Below, one piece after another: positions 44,314 to 53,382 of a DNA stretch of 64,000 bases. The first letter of the stretch is position 1, and every line of letters starts with the position of its first letter. Position numbers and translations under genes: made by a program. Under the pieces are notes generated by a model, which did not search any database, was not told the DNA's origin, and worked only from the letters and a program-made list of their open reading frames with translations. Source of the DNA: a marine gamma proteobacterium HTCC2080 (GTDB taxonomy: Bacteria > Pseudomonadota > Gammaproteobacteria > Pseudomonadales > Halieaceae); the NCBI GenBank assembly GCA_000169115.1, contig AAVV01000009.1, positions 1-64,000 of the forward strand, given 5' to 3'.

Positions 44314-45702
44314 CTATCCTGATTGCCCTATCAGGCTGTCTGCCAGATCTTTTACAGCTGCACTTGAAGCAATACGTCCTTCTGAGAAAAAGGCCTCATG
44401 CCGATTCTCAATCTCTTCGGGTTCGTAGACGTAGTTCACCATGACACCGTAGGAGAGCTCTTTGCCACGCTCTGATTCATCTCCTCGCCAGTGGATTTTG
44501 TCGAGGAGTGCGCCGTTGCCCAAATGAAACTTCGCCACCGGATCTATCGGCAGTTGGTGCTTTTTTTCGTGCGTTAGGTAATGGGCGCACAGAGGCAGCA
44601 GCGTGTCTCGGGCGAGCGGGTTGGCGTCAAAATCGTCATCTATATCTTCAAGGTAGGTTTCTAATCGATCCCAAACGGGGGTCGGTAACGTGTGTGTTGT
44701 GACTCCTTTAAGGGAAGCGGTTACCCAGGCTCTGAAGCCGGGTATGGGAGATAGGGTTTCGAATCGCGTAAGGTGGGGGAATTCGCTACGCAGTTCTGAA
44801 GCGACCTGTTTGATGAGGAAGTTACCGAAGGAAATGCCGCGAAGGCCTTTATGACAATTACTAATCGAATAAAAGGTTGCCGTATTCGTCTTGGCGGTGT
44901 CTTCTAATATTCTATCCTCTTGAACCAGCGGGCCTACGGCACTGCTGCCGCCATCTCTCAGTGCCACCTGTACAAAGATAATGGGGTCGTCTGGCATGGC
45001 AGGGTGGAAGTAGGCAAATAGGCGTCTATCTTCTTTAAGGCGACTACGAAGGTCGCCCCAGCCTCTAATCTCATGAACGGCTTCATATTCGATGAGTTTT
45101 TCCAATGTGCTCGCCGGTGAGTCCCAGCTGATACGTCGCAAACTCAAAAAGCCAAGGTTGAACCAAATGAGCAGTAGGCGCTTAAGGTCGTCATCGACCT
45201 GCTTGAGCTCGGGATAGGTACTTTCATGTTGAAGGAGGTCACCCCTGAGTTTCACTAGACGGCCGGTGGCGTCAGGCACTTGATTCAGGCGCCGGAATAA
45301 ACGATTGCAACGAGGTTCTAGTGCTTTGCGCAGCGTGTTCATGCTGGCCGGGTTGGGTTGCTCTTGGTATTGCTCGGCGGCAGCGGCTACACCGGCTTGA
45401 TCTACCAGAAAACTTTGGGAAAGGCCGCTGAAGAATACAGCTTTTTCTTCAAAGTTGAGTGCCTCATAGGCCGACAAAATTTGTTCTGCTAGGGCGAGCC
45501 CTGAGGCTTCACCCTGGTGCTCGACCAAACTGCCGCAGGCCTTTAAGAGCGCGCTGGGCCCTACCAGGGTCTCATCATCGAGGCCTGATTTTTGCCGTAA
45601 AATTACTCGGCCTACGGAAAGAGCAGAGGCAAGCATTTTGGATATGGGTATCCCGATATGCCATTTGCTTGAGGGCTTTGATTGCTCCATGTTCGAGTCC
45701 AT
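44314..45702 (-). CDS. Malonyl-CoA decarboxylase
   Basis: 462 aa, full family length. N-terminal helical domain; C-terminal acyltransferase-like catalytic domain with FYSISNCHKGLRGISFGN, LTRFETLSPIPGF, and the catalytic His region AKFHLGNGALLDKIHW. The enzyme converts malonyl-CoA to acetyl-CoA and CO2. It starts three bases after the malonyl-CoA synthetase-like gene, the standard malonate-use arrangement. No mitochondrial- or peroxisome-type targeting signal is relevant. Regulation is not visible; no GntR regulator is adjacent. Confidence 0.95.
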   Translation of the reverse strand: MDSNMEQSKPSSKWHIGIPISKMLASALSVGRVILRQKSGLDDETLVGPSALLKACGSLVEHQGEASGLALAEQILSAYEALNFEEKAVFFSGLSQSFLVDQAGVAAAAEQYQEQPNPASMNTLRKALEPRCNRLFRRLNQVPDATGRLVKLRGDLLQHESTYPELKQVDDDLKRLLLIWFNLGFLSLRRISWDSPASTLEKLIEYEAVHEIRGWGDLRSRLKEDRRLFAYFHPAMPDDPIIFVQVALRDGGSSAVGPLVQEDRILEDTAKTNTATFYSISNCHKGLRGISFGNFLIKQVASELRSEFPHLTRFETLSPIPGFRAWVTASLKGVTTHTLPTPVWDRLETYLEDIDDDFDANPLARDTLLPLCAHYLTHEKKHQLPIDPVAKFHLGNGALLDKIHWRGDESERGKELSYGVMVNYVYEPEEIENRHEAFFSEGRIASSAAVKDLADSLIGQSG

Positions 45703-45705
45703 TTT

Positions 45706-47181
45706 TTAGAAAAATGCCTTGAGTTTGGGTTTAACGACCTTACCCATTGCGTTGCGTGGTAACTCTGGGGTAATCACAAGTGTCTTTGGAAGTTTATAGG
45801 ACGACAGCTTACCTTCGCACCATGTTTTAAGCGTGTCGATATTTAATGTTTGGCCTTCCCGAAGCACAACGACGGCGGCAACTGATTCGCCCCAAGTCCG
45901 GTCTTCAATTCCTAGCACGGCCACCTCGGCAATTGCCGGGTGAGCGAGAAGCTTTCCTTCAATTTCCAATGCTGAAAGTTTGTAGCCACCCGATTTGATG
46001 ATATCGATGGAGGAGCGTCCCATGATGCGGAAGTAGCCTTCTTCAATAACGGCAATATCGCCGGTGCAGAACCAACCATCTCTAAAGCTGTCAGTAGTGG
46101 CTTTTGGGTTGTTCCAGTACTCAAGAAATACGGTATCGCTTTTGACACGAATCTCACCAGACTCAGATGCTGTTGTGACTGGCTGGTGGTCTTCATTGAA
46201 AAGTTGCACGGTAACGCCAGGGAATGGTTGCCCAACATAACCCGCTCGTCGTTCCCCCGTGTAGGGGTTTGACAGGGCCATGCCGATTTCTGTCATGCCG
46301 TAGCGCTCTAACAAAGTCTGTCCGGTCAATCGCTGCCAGGTTTCAAAAATTGCTACGGGGCAGGCCGCTGACCCCGATACGTTCAGCCGCATAGCCCCAA
46401 ACGCCGCCTGGATAGACCGTGCTGTTTCAGTATCAAGACTTTCTAGATGGTCAATTAGCTTCACGTAAATGGTGGGCACTGCCATGAAGAGATTGTAGGT
46501 GCCTTGCACAGCCTCTGCGCACAGCTTTTCTATATTGAGCTTCGGCATGAGATGGACGGTTGCACCTGCCCACAAGGCGCAGCTGAGAACATTGATAATA
46601 CCGTGAACATGATGCAGCGGCAGAAAAAGAGGAATAACGTCATGTTCCGACCAGGCCCAGGCGTCAATGAGTGTTGTGATCTGAGCTTTTATATTTTTGT
46701 GGGTCGTCACAACGCCTTTGGGCAGACTTGTGGTGCCGCTGGTAAAGATGATTAAAGCCCTTCGATCAGCTAATAATTCCGGCATGGGCTGAAGATCGTC
46801 ACTCAAATGCTCAGCAACGGAGCTGACTGCGATGGCCAGTTTGTCGCACAGGGGTCTAATACGCTCAAGAAAAGGCTCTACTGCGATAAGGCGTTTGACG
46901 CCTGTGCTGCTCAGGCAATGTTCAAGCTCGACTTCTGCCGAGGCCGTGTTGAGTGGAATAGCAATACCACCGGCACGCCATATTCCGTGCATAACAGTGA
47001 CGTATTCCAGGCTGGCTGGAATTAGGAATGCAATTCGCTCCTCGTTGAGGTCCTCGGCACCCGCGAGAATGCCACTGGCAAAGCGCTGTACCTGCACATC
47101 CACTTGCGAATACGTGAATTGATCCTGCCCGGCGATAAGAGCGGGTTTGTTGGGGTTGGTGTGACTAAGGGCACTGTGCAT
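45706..47181 (-). CDS. matB: Acyl-CoA synthetase, malonyl-CoA synthetase-like
   Basis: 491 aa ANL-superfamily adenylating enzyme. AMP-binding P-loop IIFTSGTTSLPKG (144-156), GMTEIGMALSNPYTG, YFRIMGRSSIDIIKSGGYKLS, and the C-terminal catalytic lysine in LPRNAMGKVVKPKL. Length and its partner (malonyl-CoA decarboxylase three bases downstream) support malonate plus CoA plus ATP to malonyl-CoA, as in MatB. Sequence alone cannot exclude a methylmalonate or other short-chain acid. First gene of the matB-decarboxylase-symporter run. Confidence 0.85.
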   Translation of the reverse strand: MHSALSHTNPNKPALIAGQDQFTYSQVDVQVQRFASGILAGAEDLNEERIAFLIPASLEYVTVMHGIWRAGGIAIPLNTASAEVELEHCLSSTGVKRLIAVEPFLERIRPLCDKLAIAVSSVAEHLSDDLQPMPELLADRRALIIFTSGTTSLPKGVVTTHKNIKAQITTLIDAWAWSEHDVIPLFLPLHHVHGIINVLSCALWAGATVHLMPKLNIEKLCAEAVQGTYNLFMAVPTIYVKLIDHLESLDTETARSIQAAFGAMRLNVSGSAACPVAIFETWQRLTGQTLLERYGMTEIGMALSNPYTGERRAGYVGQPFPGVTVQLFNEDHQPVTTASESGEIRVKSDTVFLEYWNNPKATTDSFRDGWFCTGDIAVIEEGYFRIMGRSSIDIIKSGGYKLSALEIEGKLLAHPAIAEVAVLGIEDRTWGESVAAVVVLREGQTLNIDTLKTWCEGKLSSYKLPKTLVITPELPRNAMGKVVKPKLKAFF

Positions 47182-47328
47182 GGCGTTTTTACCCCGATAT
47201 TTAAAGCAGCTACTGTAAGGTCTGAATAGCCGTTAGGTCCAATGTTTAGCAGATGCCGGCCTGAATCCTGAGGGGATCAAACTAGGAGTTTTCACGGCTG
47301 AATAGGTGGGTCGATGTGTAATCCCACC

Positions 47329-48630
47329 TCAAAGAAGGTCAAGGGCCTTGTAGTAGGTCATGCCTACAGCGAGGATTGCCCGGCCCAGCAGCGGTCCGCC
47401 GGGAAATGCCATATGAGGTATGTTTGCCATTGCCTCAAAACGGATAGATTCCCCAGCAATTTTTTCTGCGGTTACCCTGGCCATCATGTGCGTAGGCGCG
47501 ACGCCATGCCCTGAATACGCCTGAATGTAATGAATATTGTCAGAAAGCTGTCCCAGTTGCGGCATGCGATTGATGCCAATGCCAATCCAACCGCTCCACG
47601 CATAATCGATGGCCGTATTTTCCAGTTCTGGAAAGACCTGAGTCATTTTTTTGTGCATAACGCCTTTTAAATTTTTCGGTTCCATGCCCGTGTAATTCGA
47701 GAGCCCTCCAAACAGAAGTCTTTGGTCAGCCGAGAGGCGGAAGTAGTCGAGGGCGGTTCTTGGGTCACAGACCGCCACATCCCCGGGTAAAATGCGCTGT
47801 GCAAGCTCTCGAGTCAGTGGTGCCGTTGCAATGACTGAGCTCGCCGAGGGTAGGACGCGTTTGCTGAGCTTGGGAACCAAACCACCCATATAGGCATTGC
47901 CTGCCAAGACAATAGTTTTCGCAGTAATGCTGCCGGCCTCGGTACGGACCACCGGCAAAGCTCCGGGCTCTATCGCTATAACCCGCGACTGTTCGTAAAT
48001 GGCGCCACCTAGAGCACTTAGCGCCTGCGCTTCCCCGATACACAGGTTAAGGGGATGTAAATGGCCATTGGCCGTGTTGTGCAAACCGCCCAAATAACGA
48101 TCTGAGTTGACGTAGGTTTTGATTTCTTCACGGTCGAGCAGTGTGTAGGGGTGGGGGTTGCCGATTTCTTTTTCAAAAGCCTGCCATTCGGCAAACTGCT
48201 TCATGTGACGTGGCTTCAGCGCAACGTCACAATAGCCCCACTTGAGATCACACTGAATGTTATAGCGCTCCACGCGTTCGCGAATGACATCTCGCGCTTC
48301 GATACCCATCTGATAAATGTCACGAATTCCTGCTTCCCCGATCGCTTTTTTAAAGCGCTCGGGCGTGTGACCAATGCCTCCAATCACCTGCCCCCCATTG
48401 CGGCCTGTGGCGCCCCAGCCTATTCGGTTGGCTTCAACCAAAGCTACATCAAATCCACGCTCGGCAAGTTCAAGGGCGGTATTTACGCCTGAAAACCCAC
48501 CTCCAACCACCACCACATCGGCACGTTGGTCACCGGTTAATGACGGATAAGCGGTGGTCGTATTGACCGAGGCGGCGTAAAACGAGTGGGTGTGTTCTTG
48601 GGTTTCTTGAAGTGCGCGTAAACCAAACAT
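47329..48630 (-). CDS. FAD-dependent oxidoreductase, gamma-glutamylputrescine oxidase (PuuB)-like
   Basis: 433 aa from the ATG at 48630 with GAGGG six bases upstream; the frame extends to 48729 without one. DAO-type FAD protein with VVVVGGGFSGVNTALELAER (GGGFSG 43-48), IGWGATGRNGGQVIGG, and a C-terminal QAYSGHGVAPTHMMAR segment. PuuB-type enzymes oxidise gamma-glutamylated amines to aldehydes. The divergent glutamine-synthetase-like gene could make such a gamma-glutamyl amide, a textbook PuuA/PuuB pair. The amine is not known. Confidence 0.88.
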   Translation of the reverse strand: MFGLRALQETQEHTHSFYAASVNTTTAYPSLTGDQRADVVVVGGGFSGVNTALELAERGFDVALVEANRIGWGATGRNGGQVIGGIGHTPERFKKAIGEAGIRDIYQMGIEARDVIRERVERYNIQCDLKWGYCDVALKPRHMKQFAEWQAFEKEIGNPHPYTLLDREEIKTYVNSDRYLGGLHNTANGHLHPLNLCIGEAQALSALGGAIYEQSRVIAIEPGALPVVRTEAGSITAKTIVLAGNAYMGGLVPKLSKRVLPSASSVIATAPLTRELAQRILPGDVAVCDPRTALDYFRLSADQRLLFGGLSNYTGMEPKNLKGVMHKKMTQVFPELENTAIDYAWSGWIGIGINRMPQLGQLSDNIHYIQAYSGHGVAPTHMMARVTAEKIAGESIRFEAMANIPHMAFPGGPLLGRAILAVGMTYYKALDLL

Positions 48631-48773
48631 GATGACCCTCGGTAAAGTGTCCTGAGTAACGTATTCATAGTGTATCGAATGCAGAAAATAATTGGCGGGC
48701 ACCCTATACGGCAGGTAGACAAACCGCACAGGATTTTCTACCTTTTTATGTTAATCCACGAACGGCCATAATC

Positions 48774-50156
48774 ATGGAATATGCGGATCAAGCTGAACTC
48801 GATCGCTTTATGCAGATGCACCCGAATATTGAGGTGATCGAGCTCATCATGCCTGATTTCTCAGGTATTCCTCGGTGTAAACGTATACAGCGATCTGAGT
48901 TCAAGCGGCTCTTTAGCGGCACATTTTTGTCACCCCAGTCAGCACCGCTTTTGGGGGTGCGCGGCAACTTCTATGAAACTACGCCCTACCCGGAACTGGG
49001 AGGCGATCCCGATCAAATCATACGTCCCGTTGCTGGAACACTGGCAGTTGTGCCGTGGTACGAGTCACCGGTGGCTCAAGTCCTGGTGGCTTACACCGAT
49101 GAAAGCGGTGAGCTTGATTGGGTTGATACCCGCTGCCCGCTGGTGTCGGTACTTAACAAATTTGCGGCCTCAGGGCTTCACCCTACCGTGGCCACCGAGC
49201 TTGAGTTCTACTTACTAGGCCATTCTGAGGGCGAGCGCCCGGCACCGCTCAAAGGAAATATTCCGGGCACCCAATGGGTTCAGGAGGGAATTCAGTACTG
49301 CATGTCTGACGATCTCTTTGATTGTGATGCTTTTTTAAATGACGTACGTATTGCCAGTGAGCTTCAGGATGTTCCCCTAACGGCTATTCATAGCGAGTTT
49401 TCACCAGGTCAGTGGGAAATAAATACGCACCACCAAACCGATGTGCTGTTGGCAGCGCAGCATGGGTTGCTGCTGCGGCGCATTGTAAAGGGGGTTGCAC
49501 GGAAACACGGGTTTGGCGCGACATTCATGGCTAAGCCTTTTGCGGACATTCCTGGCAGTGGCATGCACATTCATGCCAGCGTCTATGACGCGGCTGGTGC
49601 CAATATTTTTGCTGCTCCTGAGGCAACCGACCCTCCACACCTGATGCCACGATTGCGTCATGCCGTGGCGGGCTTAGGGACCCTGCTCGATGCCTCGATG
49701 TTGTGCTTTGCGCCGAATCCCAACTCTTATCGGCGTGTGCAGGCGGGTGCACTGGCGCCTTCAGGAAAGAATTGGGGCTATGATCACCGTGACGTGGCAC
49801 TTCGCATCCCGCGCTCCAACGAACAGAGTCGTCGTATTGAGCACCGTGTAGCCGGTGCCGATGCTAATCCCTATTTAGTGCTGGCAGCGGTTTTAGCCGG
49901 TATTCATTGGGGGCTCGGTCAGCAGGGCGATCCGGGTGCACCAGTGCCCCGAGAGGCAGATCTTTCAGAAGATGAAACGTCTTTACCGATTCGCCTAGAT
50001 GAAGCGATACGATTTTTTTCGGACAGTCAGATCATGCAAGATTATTTAGGCGAAAAGTTTACCCGGGTTTATGGCGCTATTCGTCGGGGCGAGAGCAATG
50101 ACTACTACAGTCAGATCCCGGACTTAGACTATCAGTGGTATCTGAGAGCGTTGTAA
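48774..50156 (+). CDS. Glutamine synthetase family protein, gamma-glutamylpolyamine synthetase (PuuA)-like
   Basis: 460 aa GS-fold ligase. ATELEFYLLG (metal Glu), FSPGQWEINTHH, KPFADIPGSGMHIHAS (ATP/metal loop), APNPNSYRRV, and IEHRVAGADANPYLVLAAVLAG are GS catalytic regions; the short N-terminal domain and lack of the adenylylation Tyr site point to the PuuA/GlnA3 branch and not ammonia-assimilating GlnA. It should join glutamate to an amine using ATP. Divergent from PuuB-like; convergent with the AraC gene, nine bases apart. Confidence 0.9.
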   Translation: MEYADQAELDRFMQMHPNIEVIELIMPDFSGIPRCKRIQRSEFKRLFSGTFLSPQSAPLLGVRGNFYETTPYPELGGDPDQIIRPVAGTLAVVPWYESPVAQVLVAYTDESGELDWVDTRCPLVSVLNKFAASGLHPTVATELEFYLLGHSEGERPAPLKGNIPGTQWVQEGIQYCMSDDLFDCDAFLNDVRIASELQDVPLTAIHSEFSPGQWEINTHHQTDVLLAAQHGLLLRRIVKGVARKHGFGATFMAKPFADIPGSGMHIHASVYDAAGANIFAAPEATDPPHLMPRLRHAVAGLGTLLDASMLCFAPNPNSYRRVQAGALAPSGKNWGYDHRDVALRIPRSNEQSRRIEHRVAGADANPYLVLAAVLAGIHWGLGQQGDPGAPVPREADLSEDETSLPIRLDEAIRFFSDSQIMQDYLGEKFTRVYGAIRRGESNDYYSQIPDLDYQWYLRAL

Positions 50157-50165
50157 TTCGTCGAA

Positions 50166-50939
50166 TTACTGCGACTGGCTTTGGGCCCTTCGGAATTTAG
50201 CCGGCGAGTGGCCATTGATTTTTTTAAACGCGGTATAAAAAGTAGAGGTTGAATTAAATCCCACTGATAGTGCGACATCGAGAATGGCGGGGAAGCGCTG
50301 GTTGCCGTTACGTAAAATGTCCATTGCCTCGCTGACGCGATATTGATTGATATAGTCAAAAAACGTCATCTCTAAACCCGAATTGATCGCTTGAGACAGG
50401 TGGTTTACCGACGTTCCTAGGTGTTCGGCAAGCTTAGGTAACGACAGGTCTGGATCTAGATAGAGCTTTTCATCGGCCATTAACTGCTTCAAGTTGGTCA
50501 GCAATGCCTTCAAGGCCTCCCTGTGTAATCCAGACTTTGCGTACCGCCGCACGGCGTGTGTTGATTTGATGATTTCGTCAGGTGTTAACGCTTGATAGTA
50601 GTCGCTAATTTCCTGTGCCATAGAGCCTTTGAGCGTTATGAATTCTGCGCCACGCCAAATAATGCTTTTATCAGAATGTTCTATAGGTGATGCCTGATAT
50701 TGAAAGGCTATGGTTTGTGCGTTGTGCAGCACAGCACCCAGTACTTCGAAGTGATAAACCGCCCCCTGAAAGTATTCAACCAGCTCGGTTTCAAGTGTCG
50801 TGTGTGTCAGTTGCTGTTGGGTTGCTGCATCAATGTAGCGACCATTTTCGTGGAGGTGTTCAACCACCCCATTGGGGTCCCGCCTGTTCCAAGCGTTGAC
50901 GTAGCTGTCGACGAATGAAACAGCGAAGCCTTTGCGCAT
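50166..50939 (-). CDS. AraC-family regulator with N-terminal NTF2/SnoaL-like domain
   Basis: 257 aa. Residues 5-115 look like an NTF2/SnoaL-like cone fold (FVDSYVNAWNRRDPNGVVEH, then GRYIDA), unusual as an AraC sensor. Residues 150-257 are the AraC DNA-binding domain with two helix-turn-helix units (LSLPKLAEHLGTSVNHLSQA, and ILDVALSVGFNSTSTFYTAF) ending in SPAKFRRAQ. No membrane segment. Its convergent position to the PuuA-like gene suggests it controls the amine genes (inference). Confidence 0.88.
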   Translation of the reverse strand: MRKGFAVSFVDSYVNAWNRRDPNGVVEHLHENGRYIDAATQQQLTHTTLETELVEYFQGAVYHFEVLGAVLHNAQTIAFQYQASPIEHSDKSIIWRGAEFITLKGSMAQEISDYYQALTPDEIIKSTHAVRRYAKSGLHREALKALLTNLKQLMADEKLYLDPDLSLPKLAEHLGTSVNHLSQAINSGLEMTFFDYINQYRVSEAMDILRNGNQRFPAILDVALSVGFNSTSTFYTAFKKINGHSPAKFRRAQSQSQ

Positions 50940-51289
50940 CAGGATATTGCCCCATAAGCGGGTCGCGCTATAACATTTAGCAGTATCGCACTGTGCTGTC
51001 CCATAGTATTCCGGAGCCTGTCGCCAGACTGCTATCTTACTCTTGGCGATCCTGAAATCCAGCGACGCAGTAATTCTGACTTTTGGGTGTCTCCGGCGCC
51101 GCCCATTGCGGGCCTTTTGTATAAATTATTTGCGAACGTATCGGCACAGTGGCTGAGAGTGCTTTGAGGGGTTAGCCTGAAGTCACACAAGTACACTGGA
51201 TCGAAGGGTAGTGAGGGGGGATGCGGCGTCGCATACACTGAGCGTCAAGCGTTAAGTCAAAAGTCGGTTAAATACGGAGTTACTTTGCG
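50940..51289. other. 350-base gap between the AraC regulator and a membrane protein gene
   Basis: No supportable gene or repeat. It is the divergent promoter region of the AraC-type regulator (minus) and the membrane protein (plus); GGAG at about 51276 serves the latter's start. Confidence 0.5.
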
Positions 51290-52141
51290 ATGACATCATC
51301 GTCTTCACCGACAACCGGTCACTTTATGGGGATAGGCTACCCCCAGTGGATAAAGCTCGTCGTTTATTCGCTGCTATTGGTTAATTTCGGGAACTATGTT
51401 CTGCTCGATATTAATCAGGTGAGTCACACTTACCACGAAGGCTGGCGCTGGTTCGATTGGACCTCTGCCTTTGCCACTACCCTCGATGAGTTGGGCTGGT
51501 TCGTCTTACTTTTTTTGCTCGAGTTAGAGACTTACGTACTTTCAGATGCCGCGTTCACGCCTTTTTGGGTGAGGTTTATGAAGGTCGTCAGAGTCCTTTG
51601 CTACCTTGTTATCGGTCATGCGGTCGTTGCTTACGCAGAGTATTTGCATGACTTGTTGAATAGTATCGAGCATGTGGGGGTTTCACTCTGCAGTTTTGTT
51701 GATCAGGGGCTATCAGCAGCGCGCAATTTGGCCTACCAAGAACTCGACGCCACCAACTGTAAGAGCTTCTCGACCGATACTACGTTTTATATTTTCTCCC
51801 AGGGCCAAGTTATTACCGATACGGCCGGTATGGGTGTTGAATTTGAATTGGCTTGGGCGGACATTGCGGAGGTTCTGCTTTGGCTGCTGATCCTTGCGCT
51901 TATTGAGGTTCGCTTGCAGCTACAGGATCGAGGAGTGAGTCAGGGTCGTTTGCTGAGCTTTGCCGAAAACGCAAAGTATTTTCTTTATAGCGGCCTCTGG
52001 CTAATCGCCGGGTATTGGGCGTTTCGAGGTCACTGGTTGTTTGCTTGGGATGAGGCGCTTTGGATATTGGGGTTTATGGCAATTGGCATGAATTTATCGC
52101 AATGGCGCGACGAAATTGAGGCCGAAAAGCAGCCGGCGTAG
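51290..52141 (+). CDS. Polytopic membrane protein, unknown function
   Basis: 283 aa with about six hydrophobic helices (near 20-40, 68-84, 95-115, 188-208, 225-243 and 250-266). A soluble loop of about 70 residues between helices 3 and 4 carries two Cys (LCSFVDQ and TNCKSF). Acidic residues occur inside or next to helices (FLLELETYVL, LALIEVRLQLQ), suggesting ion handling or a channel-like role, but no family is recognised. GGAG lies upstream of the ATG. Transcribed towards the GcvT-like gene. Confidence 0.82.
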   Translation: MTSSSSPTTGHFMGIGYPQWIKLVVYSLLLVNFGNYVLLDINQVSHTYHEGWRWFDWTSAFATTLDELGWFVLLFLLELETYVLSDAAFTPFWVRFMKVVRVLCYLVIGHAVVAYAEYLHDLLNSIEHVGVSLCSFVDQGLSAARNLAYQELDATNCKSFSTDTTFYIFSQGQVITDTAGMGVEFELAWADIAEVLLWLLILALIEVRLQLQDRGVSQGRLLSFAENAKYFLYSGLWLIAGYWAFRGHWLFAWDEALWILGFMAIGMNLSQWRDEIEAEKQPA

Positions 52142-52161
52142 CCGCTGCATTATCCGCGTGA

Positions 52162-53382
52162 TTAGGTCAGGCTGGGCGGCGTCACTTTAGCGCGCTCGGG
52201 TCCCCAAAAGGCTTTTTTCTGTACGGTACATCGCGCCACTTTACGGTGATGCCTCAGTTCCTTTTGGTAGTAAATTTCAGTCCAGATGTCGCCAGACAAC
52301 GCTTCGACATTGATCATTGCTAAGGCGATATTTGCTTTAACCGAGGGGGACCACATAGCTGATGTGACGTACCCTATTTCGTCGCCACAGTCGTGATCGC
52401 TGTACAGAAGCGCCTCTTCTGCCGGTTTATTACCCTCGATGTTGAGCTTGGTGAGCAGGGTTTTTGGTCCTGTTTTGTGTTGTTCAAGCAGTGCGCGGCG
52501 ACCGTTAAAGTGTGGCTTTTTAAAATCTACCAGCCAGGCAAGATCGAGTTCTAAGGGAGTCTGGTCGTACTCAAAGTTGACGGTTTTAAGCGCCTCGTTG
52601 AATTCCATGTAAGGCATGATGAATCCGGCTTCGAGGCGGGCCATATTAGTGGCGGCTTCGCCGTAGGGCTGGATACCATAGTTGGCCCCCGCCTCATACA
52701 AACAGTCCCATAACGTGAGTGCTAGGTTGGGTTCAATCCAGAGCTCGTAGCCTAAGTCACCCGTGAAGCCGGTACGGGAGATCATTATCTCACCCTCAGC
52801 GAAGGGGTAATGGCCTATGTCAAAGGGCTTCAATGCACTCGTGGCCTCCAGCCCCATGGCCTTCAGTACGGCAAAACTGGTGGGCCCTTGGAGGGACAAT
52901 GCGGCCAACGCCTCGGTGTGTTCGACAATCGATAACCGATTAAACCCCAAGGCGCTTTTACGCAGCCAAGCAAGGCAGGGACTGCCGCAGGTCAGCAGAA
53001 ATTTTGATTCACCCAAGCGAAAGATCGTTCCGTCATCGATCATGCGCCCCGAATCATTACACCAGGCGACATAGGTGACGCGGTTGATTCGTAGCTTGTT
53101 GAGATCACGAGTGACCATGCGATCGAGCATGGCGAGGGCATCTGCGCCCTCGATCAAATATTTTTGCATGGGGCAGATGTCGTAAGTGCCGCAAGTGTTG
53201 CGGATGCAAAAGTACTCGTAGTCGACGTCATAATAATAATCGGCAAACTTAAACCCGTTCCATGACGACCAGGCATCTCGCAGGTTGAGTGCTGCTTGCC
53301 GCTCATGAAAATGAGAGAGCTTTAACCGCTCTCCGGCGTAGGGGTCGGCGACATTTTCTCGAAGAATATCCGGATTACTCAT
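52162..53382 (-). CDS. GcvT/DmdA-like folate-dependent aminomethyl/methyl transferase
   Basis: 406 aa from the ATG at 53382, overlapping the upstream gene by eight bases; an ATG at 53394 sits directly on the GGAGG site, which is too close. The GcvT fold shows in NTCGTYDICPMQKYLIEG, ISRTGFTGDLGYELWIEP, MARLEAGFIMPY, and the C-terminal WSPSVKANIALAMINVEA domain. Relatives are the glycine-cleavage T protein, DMSP demethylase and the folate domains of sarcosine/dimethylglycine oxidases, all moving a C1 unit to tetrahydrofolate. Third gene of the PYROXD2-pair operon. Confidence 0.88.
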   Translation of the reverse strand: MSNPDILRENVADPYAGERLKLSHFHERQAALNLRDAWSSWNGFKFADYYYDVDYEYFCIRNTCGTYDICPMQKYLIEGADALAMLDRMVTRDLNKLRINRVTYVAWCNDSGRMIDDGTIFRLGESKFLLTCGSPCLAWLRKSALGFNRLSIVEHTEALAALSLQGPTSFAVLKAMGLEATSALKPFDIGHYPFAEGEIMISRTGFTGDLGYELWIEPNLALTLWDCLYEAGANYGIQPYGEAATNMARLEAGFIMPYMEFNEALKTVNFEYDQTPLELDLAWLVDFKKPHFNGRRALLEQHKTGPKTLLTKLNIEGNKPAEEALLYSDHDCGDEIGYVTSAMWSPSVKANIALAMINVEALSGDIWTEIYYQKELRHHRKVARCTVQKKAFWGPERAKVTPPSLT

